DNA of 64,000 nt from NCBI GenBank assembly GCA_000507305.1, contig DF239102.1:112783-176782 (forward strand), in the 5' to 3' direction. Both the position numbers and the translations under genes were made by a program. The notes below the pieces were generated by a model. That model made no database searches and had not been told where the DNA came from. It worked only from the letters and a program-made list of their open reading frames with translations. Within the stretch, counting starts at the first letter, position 1, and each line of letters starts with the position of its first letter. The DNA comes from Breviolum minutum Mf 1.05b.01 (Eukaryota > Sar > Dinophyceae > Suessiales > Symbiodiniaceae). Of the stretch, positions 55,981-64,000 are shown piece after piece.

Positions 55981-57017
55981 TGACTCCCCACCTCAAGTTG
56001 ACAAGAACAGCAATCACAACCAAAACTTAACAACCAGAAAACAAGAAATCAGGAAGAACCAACAAAAAAAAACAAGAACAAACAGCAAACAGCCACCAAA
56101 ACCATCACAATTCTGAAAACAGCAATCGTGTAGGGTTAAAAATCGTTTATCACACCCAAAGTTTCAAGGTCAGCTTTGACAGGTAACCATTCTGCAACGT
56201 CACACTGCAGGTCAAGAGATTGTTTAACGATACCCCCGGTACAAAGCTGGCTATTTTAAGGCCCAGACTACAGTCGATTCACAAACATTCACCATGAATG
56301 TAGATGTAAGGATGCTTTTCAAAAAACAAGACACCTTCATTGCTCATGTTGGTTTTACTAATCATCGGAAGCAATTCATGGCAAAATGGAGACACGTATG
56401 TATACACACACTGATGAACTTATCATCTACTCCAAAGGCAACTGGACTATTGCTTTTAAGGGTTTCAAATTGCTGGAAATGAATAACAAAAACAAATCGC
56501 CCACGACCCACGACCTCCAACATATTTTTGCCAAGGTGCATATAGGAAGTGAACCACATGGAGGTATAGGAACTCGCCTTTTTTTTAAGCGTCTTTAAAA
56601 ACATGATTTTGTTGTTGGTGAAACCTGCAGACTCGGTCTTTGAAATGCGGATTCAACAGTCTTAAATGGTAAACACCAATGTTCAATCTACACCGGGAGA
56701 TTGACATAGAACATAATCATGGAGGTTTGGAAGATCATTTTCCTTTCTAAATGGGTGATTTAGGTTCCATGTTAATCTTCCAGAGTGTATTGTTTTTTTG
56801 GGCCCTGGTTCAGTTTGGGAACTCTCCATCCACGATATTCTTCTGTGACAAACTACTAAAAAAACAATCGCACATCTAAACGGTGAATTATCCACGTATA
56901 CATATATGTACTCCACCAAAAAATATAAATATATGATATGTGCATATAAATGATATATAATATGTATAAATCTATCTATATTCATTGCTTCTAATCTAAC
57001 TTGTTGTGAGCTCAGAC

Positions 57018-57085
57018 CCGCCGCTTCAAACACGTGAGGTCCGAAAATCTCGCCTGATAGGTGCGTATCACAATGGGATGTGGCA
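57018..57085 (-). CDS. Exon of unknown gene (PHPIVIRTYQARFSDLTCLK)
   Basis: 68 bases, acceptor CCTTCCAG, donor CGG|GTCTGA, phase 0 out. Another frame (HLSGEIFGPHVFEAAGLSSQ) is open but has a poorer donor. Confidence 0.5.
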
Positions 57086-57699
57086 CTGGAAGGATGCCCA
57101 CCTGATATTCGAAAATTGCCGGAAAAACATGAAGGTCTGAATAAACTATCCATGACTTTGTGGTGGGTGAATCTATAGGAATTAAAATTATCAATCTAGG
57201 ATATCTATGAGATCTATCTACAGTGTATATATAACATAATTTGATATATAGCCACTGCCAGCCATTATCAAACGTAGATAACTATACTAAGGATCGTACA
57301 GCACATGCGAACCCTGATCCTGCCAATTTCCATAGATTTTGCTGAACAGATTCTCTGATAAATTTGTCTAACATGTCCAAATTTTGAAAAACAACTTGCG
57401 GTTGGAGTGCTTCGGATTAAGTAATTTTCATCCTATGATATCCCATTTCCAAGAAATGAAATGTATTACTAAATTCCAACAGCAGCTGCTTCTGCGAAAT
57501 TGCAACATGTCTAGAGGCTTTCCTCATGGGAAACAGAAACACTTTACTATTTGGAACCCTGTACACGTAGGCATGAAGATACTGAAACAAAATGAAACAA
57601 GCGTAACAATCCAAAATGTTGTTGCAAGTATATATAGATACCTAGTCTTTGCCTAGGATTACACAATTCAAATAAGTAACATGGCATTTTAGAAACTGA

Positions 57700-57970
57700 C
57701 CCCTTTGGAAAAACAATTGGAGACATATCTTTTGCAAAAACCTGCCGTTTTTTTCTGTGAACATCTTCCAGGCGTTGAGTTTCCAAGGTGGAACAACCCA
57801 CACTTTTTTTTTTCGGCGTTTTTAAAGCCAAGCTGCCAAAGTGGTAGCCTTCAAGAACCTGCTTGGACATTGGAAGGTCAATTCTTCGAAACAAATTGGC
57901 GACGAAAGCTTGGTAAAGGTGTACATTAAAGATGTTGCTCGGGAACCTAAGGGCGCAGTTCATCAATTCC
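57700..57970. CDS. Coding island, strand uncertain
   Basis: Minus frames (NIFNVHLYQAFVANLFRRID; SSPICFEELTFQCPSRFLKA) and a plus frame (AFKNLLGHWKVNSSKQIGDE, SLVKVYIKDVAREPKGAVHQ) are all open and well composed. Only comparison can decide. Confidence 0.4.
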
Positions 57971-58871
57971 TTATATTTCAGGGCATTATTTGTTGGGGGT
58001 CGGATAAAGATCCCAATACTGGACCACCATCCAGGCGTAGTAGATCACTGAGTTAAAAAAAGAACTGACTGTTTTCATTGGAGGGTTGCTCCAGGGATAC
58101 CAAGACGCTCATTCCAAAGCCTCCGTAGTTGCACACGGTAAGGTAAGGTCAGGCATTTCTACAAGTGAGGGCTAGTGAAACAACAACTACATAAAAACCA
58201 CTAAAAACCTGGCCAAGAGGCAACAGCCTCATTATACAACCTTAGTCACAAAAGACTTCCAGCTATCCTTCCAAGAATGAGATCACCACTAAGACAGCCC
58301 AAAGGTGGAATCAACTGGCAGTAGCTTCCAAATCATGCTGCAGCATCTAGGTTTCTTAGTGGATGAATTCAGCTTGGTTGAAAACATCATTGTTGTCAAA
58401 TGGAAACATGAGGAAGGTAAAGATAAACATGAAGATGCAGAATGTCACCACCGGTAAAGCAGGGTATTCATGTTTATAATGGATCACTAGCAAGTTTGCC
58501 GAGATATGAATAAACCCATACGAAAATTGTCATATCAATATACACCTGCATCCTATGCAAGTCTCAGCGACAACATTCCAAGGTTACTTCATAACTTATT
58601 TCAACTTCCAGGATATCGTGCTCCTGAAATTGTATCATACATTCTTCTTTTCAGTTTCTTTCTTGTCCATCATCCATGTTATCGCCCAGATTTGCTGCAT
58701 CAAGGAAAGTTCTCCTGTTGGCAAACCTCGTAGCATCTATTTATTCACTCAACATTCACTTTGGAACATGTCCAACTGACACCCCCTACCAACCCAAAAC
58801 GACAAACCACTGGCAAAAAACCGCCTCATGACTTCTTGTTGATCCGTGACTTCCTTTTCAACGCAAAGAAC

Positions 58872-58922
58872 CTGTCATTGGAAGTTTGGTTTCGTGCAAT
58901 CGCTGCTTCTTTGCTACTTTCC
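58872..58922 (-). CDS. Candidate exon (ESSKEAAIARNQTSND)
   Basis: 51 bases, acceptor AATGCAAG, donor GACAG|GTTCTT. A second minus frame (GKVAKKQRLHETK) shares the acceptor. Confidence 0.45.
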
Positions 58923-59541
58923 CTTGCATTAAGATGTCAGGAAACCATGCCCTTCTCTTACATCTTGGTGTCATTCCGTAGGGTAAGCAGAGTAAATACT
59001 CTCATTAATGGTGAGTCACCCATGAATTTCGATTTGAGCAACAAACGAAACAAAGATTACTACGAGCAGGTAGTTCAGACATGCTACAAAAATAATTCCC
59101 ACCACAATGGACTATAGTGATGATCCTCTCTCTCTCTCTTCTTTATCACATCTGTATCCTATGAACTTTACCAACTCGGATGCAGGAAAACTTGATGGAC
59201 AACAAAACTCCCTGCAGTAGGTGAGGGGGGAAAAGAACTTGTATGCTTCTTACTTGCCTCTTTTTATGTTGTTTTTTTTGGGCAAGACCCCAAACAAATT
59301 CGCATGAATATTCCAAAGAACTATATATGTCAAGGAAAAGTTACCCTTCGAAACCTTGATTGTAAAGTATCGAAGTCAACAAAAATGCAGGGTGGTAAAC
59401 GTGATCCTTGATGATTTTACTAGATTCATCAATCAAAATGGGAACCTTCCTGAAATAGACGAAATGTGACAAATGGTTTAGGAAAGAACACCTAGTTGAT
59501 CCTTCATGTTCCTATCATGAAGAACCGTTACCATCAACCCA

Positions 59542-59621
59542 TCATTGGCCAAGAACGTTGGAGGCCCCGTTGGTGCCTCCAATTGTGGATTCAAGTACTC
59601 GATCAAACACTGAAGCCTCGG
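59542..59621 (-). CDS. Candidate terminal exon (EASVFDRVLESTIGGTNGAS)
   Basis: Acceptor GAACAAAG, frame to NVLGQ and TGA. Another minus frame (KPRLQCLIEYLNPQLEAPTG) is open through the same bases. Confidence 0.4.
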
Positions 59622-60236
59622 CTTTGTTCCCAAAAAGATGGTCGCACATGAGGACTCTTTACCATCACAAACACGAGAATAAACACACAATAGGGGAAGC
59701 AAACAATACGTGTAGGGTAAGCAAACAGTAACAAGAACCGCAGGACTTTTTCCATCACAAACAGGATTCTTTCCATCATTCTCCAGGGTAAGCAAACAAA
59801 TTCCTCCTAGGTTTGCTGGCTAGACTCACCCATGGAAGAGTTTGTTGAAATTCACTGCCGGTCAAGCAACATGTTTCAAAAAATCAAAAGAACTACCCAA
59901 GAAATCACCATTTAGCAAGGCGTCTCTTTAAATTGGAAAAAAGAATGGTGGTGAATTTGCGTGGGATGGAAGGGAGAAACCCAGAAACCGTGGGGTTAGT
60001 TGAAGGACCTTGTAAAATCGACCTTGCTTTTCATATGATTCCCATGATTTCAGGGTCCCTACATCAAGATCTATCACTACAGCTTCGTAGATTGGAATCC
60101 CAACTGGGCATTCTTGTTGATGCGTTTGCACTGACTTTTCTTCGATCAAACTGTCAGGTCATAGGAATGTGTTGGAGTGTGACTCTAAACATGGCACCCT
60201 ACTAAAGTCCATGTTTCAGGGAAATGTGTGAAATCA

Positions 60237-60449
60237 ATTCTTGAGGGACATTGACAAGATTATCAAAAAGATGGAGGTGGCGAACATCATGACTATACCT
60301 ATAAGAAGGAATCTCTTCACCGCTTTCAACACATTTCTAGCTTCCAGAATGCCAATGTTTTCACGATGTTTCCAAGTCCTCCAACATTTAGGTAACCAGT
60401 GTTCACGCTTTAAACCAAAAGCAGGAATCTCACGAAAGCTTCTGCCCAC
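60237..60449 (-). mobile_element. Retroelement RNase H-like fragment, frameshifted
   Basis: REHWLPKCWRTWKHRENIGI, LEARNVLKAVKRFL resembles the RNase H start of DIRS-type and related retroelements (pattern HINVLEARAV). After a frame change, DVRHLHLFDNLVNV resembles the next core strand (HLxLxDNxxV). The copy is decayed. No clear reverse transcriptase lies upstream and no terminal repeats were seen. Confidence 0.45.
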
Positions 60450-62740
60450 AATTCGAAAAGGTGATCCATGGGGATCAGTCCTGAGTCATTGAGCATCTGA
60501 CGTCTGGAGGGGCAGCTTCTTCTTAACACCTTGCCTCGGAGTTTTGACAACCAGGAAGGATGATGTGTTTTTTGCCCCGGGGTTGCAAGTCACGGATGAA
60601 ATGAGGTATACCTATAGAGTGGATTATGACCTATGCTAGGTTGTGGCCAACTCCTTACAGAACAAGAACTCTATAGAATGTGTTCCACGGCTGGAAATTC
60701 AAGATGGCCATTAAAAAAGGTGTGGTGTCAAATCTCAATGATGTGAATCAAATACTGGCTGAAAATCCTTCAAGATTTTGGTATATAATTCCCAACTAGT
60801 AACTAGTATAGTCTCATTAATGCGCATTACATCTTTGGATGTCAAAAATATGGCGATACTAAGAGTACCAGCACCTGTGGTGGGTCCAAATATCCTTTGA
60901 AAAAGACACAGGTACCACGTTCGGGCCCTCTTTAAGAGGAAACTTAATGGGTTGAAGACAAGAAACCCATTTATGAATGGCTCAAAATAACATGGCATCC
61001 CGTTAAAACAGCATCAAACTCCTGATAACTACATACATATCTAAATATGATAGAATACACCTATACAAAACCAAAGTAAAGAAACAGGACACCTTCGTTG
61101 CACTCTTTGTCTGTGTTCTTTCCGCATCTTTTTGGCCCAGCGACTGTCGCAAATCTGTACATCGACGACTGGATCGACCATAACGATCTAAACTTAAGTT
61201 TCTGCTTGCACGCAGGTGAAGTTGACACTTCGTCAGCTTATCACTTGCAGGTTAATGCGATTCATGGTAGTAGTTTGTTGGATGGATGTTACTGGATATC
61301 ACTGTAAATCAGATGACAAATACAAAGACTACTTCAACAAAAGGCCCCGGCATTTGGCTGTTTGGTAGTGGTTATAAGTTATCCTTCGCTCATGTTGCCC
61401 ATGAGAGATGTTGATATATGAAAAGGTGGAACTGGCGTTTCGCTTCCTGGCTGTTTCATAGGGATTCCTATTGAAAAAACTGGGATATACTGTAATACAT
61501 GTAATACCCTAATACTTCTGGGCCGAATGGAATGATATATCACCTTTCGCAGGCCGATTTCACCGGGGAAAAACCAGGGGGTCGACTTCCCGGACTTGGG
61601 GGATTTCGGTCGGACCGTGAGGTTGCTATACCTTGACCTAATAATATATATAATGTTGACCCCGGATTAATAAACCCCATGGTTGTTTAAAGGGTCCCAT
61701 TTTCTAAAGGGGATTCATCACTTTTGGGGATACCCCGCTTAATAATCACTATAGGGGTTTATTAATCCGGGGTTGACATTACCCTATAACAAAGGGCGTT
61801 CACCCCCTATACAACCCAAACATACCTAAACAACCAAGGGTGAAATCTTCATTGCTTTCGGTGACCCTCCTAATGGAAAGTAATGGAACTCTCCAAAAAG
61901 TGACTTTGAGATGATTTGAGATGCCAATTTCAAAATTATTTGGAGTAGAATCCGATTGTGAGAATCTGGATTGCAACCCTCAATCCCAGTTAAGATCAGG
62001 TCAATGGAATCTTAGAGGAAGGACCACCGGTACTTCAAACTTTCAGTCAGAAATGATTTGTGACGCAGTGCTTTGCCAACACCAAAGACTAAAAAACCAC
62101 TCCCAGGGAAACTGCACTATAGCTGCTAGTTCGTGGTTTAAGTTGAACCACCCATTTAACGACACTTAAAATGGGACTCTTTCTGATTTGCCCTGGGGTT
62201 GCCGTATTAACAAAAGGAACGTTTGAAACCACCACTCAGGCTGTTTAACAACAAAACCCCTGCAAAACTGGGCTCTCCAAGTTGTTCGTGGCATCCTTTT
62301 TTCACCGGGAGGGAACAAAGATACTCTGAGGGAGTCAAACGGGATATCGTGTCCCCAAGTTTGGGGTTGAACATGTTAATCTAAACACTTGTGAACAGAA
62401 TAACTTGCAGTGGCCATAAAAATGAGGATTGAGAGATATTAATAGTAATGATGGGTCATACAGATATTGGAGGATACTATCAAGGAGAAACCTTCCTACA
62501 TATGTATGTACAAGTACATGATTACATGTCTATAAGTCTACCCTAAATATGTGAAACTCGCGCAATGCTAAAGAATCACCTATATATCACCTATCACCTT
62601 CATTCAGAACAAAGTACAGTATGTAGAGGTATCAATCTGAGCTTTCACATTTTTGCATTTGAATTTAAAACACATCAATCCGATTTGTTTGATATTATGT
62701 CTTTGGCTTTTGCATTACAACTCATTATCTTTCGGAATCA
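60450..62740. other. Mostly non-coding, one ambiguous island
   Basis: Near 61115-61250 both strands are open (plus: NLYIDDWIDHNDLNLSFCLH; minus: FATVAGPKRCGKNTDKECNE). Elsewhere no supported exon; an inverted repeat lies at 61655-61778. Confidence 0.45.
61655..61778. repeat. Inverted repeat with ~20-base arms
   Basis: ACCCCGGATTAATAAACCCC at the left is the exact reverse complement of GGGGTTTATTAATCCGGGGT at the right; the inner part also pairs (AAAGGGTCCC/GGGGATACCCC weakly). Confidence 0.9.
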
Positions 62741-62744
62741 ACAG

Positions 62745-62890
62745 CTGCTGTAGCGCTTCCACCAACCTGCAGGTCGTCTACTGCGAGGATGACGCGGCGG
62801 CGGAAGAATGAGGTGCCGGTGGTGGCGCATTTGGTGGCGGTGGTGGTGCATTTGGCGCCGGTGGCGGCGCCGTCCTCCGCTGACCTGCGA
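62745..62890 (-). CDS. Coding island, proline-rich or threonine-rich by frame
   Basis: After acceptor GTCGCAG, one frame gives repeats of PPPAPNAPPPPPNAPPPAPH then SSAAASSSQ and TAG. Another gives GAKCTTTATKCATTGTSFF, RRRVILAVDDLQ and a GT donor. The underlying DNA is an 18-27 base GGTGGTGGCGCATTTG repeat. Confidence 0.45.
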
Positions 62891-62964
62891 CAAAAACTCG
62901 CAGGAGGGGACGGGAGGAAAAGCTACTTTTGTTGAGTCAAAGGAGAATCCCATCGTATACCATC

Positions 62965-63042
62965 CATCCATGGTATATCTACCTACATGAAAATCATAAA
63001 AATCAACCATTCATGTAGGTAGATATACCAGTCCCATGGATG
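62965..63042. repeat. Palindromic MITE-like element, family A
   Basis: CATCCATGGTATATCTACCTACA at the left; TGTAGGTAGATATACCAGTCC then CATGGATG at the right. The cleanest copy. Confidence 0.9.
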
Positions 63043-64000
63043 CTATGTGCATAATTCTTGTGAAAATAAAATGGGGAACAGCGAAGGTTCCTGTGAATCC
63101 CATAAACTGTGAGTGCATAAAACCAAGGGGCCAACTTGAGTCGCATTTCTTCGGTTCTTCGGTGGGGACTTAAAGATCTAAAAGGTCCATCCCGGACATC
63201 CGTTTCCAGCTTTTAGGGGTGGGTTTCTGGGAAGTGTCTGGGGGACCTTGGGTCCCTACGGTTCTCGAGGTTTTTCTTTCGTGTTTTTCCCCTTTTTTTG
63301 GGGGGGTTGGGGTGGGGGAGTCAAAACTCCTTGGTTCCTGAATTCCTGACCTGAAACAAGCAATCACTTGTTCTAGGTAGGATGATTCTCCAATTCTGGC
63401 GGGTTTTGCTTTGGGCTTGGCTCTGGATGTTCCTTCTGTCCTAGGAATTCTACCCGGTCATGGTTGCTATAGAGCGATGAAACCCCTACTTGTTTCTTGA
63501 ATGTGAAATGGGACCCTAGGGGGAGCTACTATTCATGGCTAATACCCTTTTGCAGGGATTGCTATTTGAAGCGATCCCTTAAATTTCAAACTTCCAATTG
63601 CGGTAACTTATACATTGCTGTGTCTGATTACCATGTAATTACCCGAGGACAACAAGATATATCAAATAAGTAGTCTGGTCAAATGGCATTTTCACCAATC
63701 TGGGAAAACCATGAAACGGCTTATAATCTATCGGAATCCCCTTTGAATTTGGCTTTGGGTCTTCGTCACTTGAGCAGTGGCAACAAAACCCTTGTTATAT
63801 TCCCCGAAATCCTGGTTGGGTAGTAGGACCGCATAAAATGGCTGGTTGAATTCCTGAGGTACCAGCGCAGTTTTTCATGCCTCAAGACAACGTAAACGGG
63901 ATAAGATTGTGAAGTCTACAGCAGTGATTCACTAGTGCTGAAGGGCTAGTAGGGAACATGCCTCATCTAGGGATGGCATTTCTTAAATCTGAAGATTTAT
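63043..64000. other. No supported gene
   Basis: G/T-rich patch at 63150-63330 on the plus strand and otherwise ordinary intron-like sequence to the window end. Confidence 0.45.

Noticed and set aside
58761..59117. 118-residue plus-strand open frame
   Set aside because: It has no recognisable domain and overlaps a minus-strand candidate exon; a start codon alone means little in this intron-rich genome.
61150..61200. YIDDW motif on the plus strand, recalling a reverse transcriptase YxDD box
   Set aside because: It is on the strand opposite to the RNase H-like fragment, and no other reverse transcriptase motif surrounds it.
1..64000. tRNA, rRNA, CRISPR, bacterial operon or spliced-leader relic
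   Set aside because: I saw no cloverleaf with a B-box-like arm, no rRNA core words, no regularly spaced direct repeats of CRISPR type, and no TTTTGGCTCAAG-type spliced-leader sequence on either strand. This is by eye only.

Overview
The window looks like nuclear DNA of a dinoflagellate, most likely of the coral-symbiont group (Symbiodiniaceae). The signs are: coding sequence cut into tiny exons of 13-156 bases; long AT-rich introns; exon ends that use GC as often as GT after AG or similar; every well-supported exon on the same (minus) strand; and introns packed with short hairpin elements. No bacterial-type gene, rRNA, tRNA or CRISPR array was seen. Exons were found by reading both strands for short stretches that join in phase between plausible AG acceptors and GT/GC donors. 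Joins are inferences, and many exons must have been missed.

Region 1.3-29 kb holds the best gene, read right to left: a U-box/armadillo-repeat protein of the E3 ubiquitin ligase type. The U-box is spread over exons at 28925-28887, 28271-28245, 26804-26749, 26185-26132 and 25423-25366. A charged helical stretch follows (25.1-22.9 kb), then a Ser/Ala/Gly-rich linker made of small phase-1 exons (20.9-16.0 kb), then about eight armadillo repeats (15.9-1.3 kb). A TGA stop lies at 1327. One stretch (6.6-8.3 kb) is unresolved.

Region 29-35 kb, same strand and just upstream, carries possible N-terminal exons of that gene and a set of in-phase exons with a J-domain (HPD motif, DnaJ type). These may be a separate upstream gene ending at a TAA at 30444, or part of one long J-domain/U-box/armadillo protein.

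Region 39.7-49.2 kb has in-phase minus-strand exon chains of proteins I do not recognise (39.7-41.3, 42.0-43.9 and 44.7-49.1 kb). Region 50.7-52.6 kb is AT-rich degenerate repeat with a 345-base assembly gap flanked by inverted copies of a ~80-base repeat. Region 53-63 kb holds more minus-strand coding islands, including a two-exon C-terminus (55227-53501), a fragment resembling a retroelement RNase H domain (60.2-60.4 kb), and several islands whose frame cannot be settled by eye.

The rest is intron or intergenic sequence: (TA)n runs, tetranucleotide and GAT/TTG simple repeats, a CACGGG minisatellite, and at least five families of ~80-120 base palindromic MITE-like elements.
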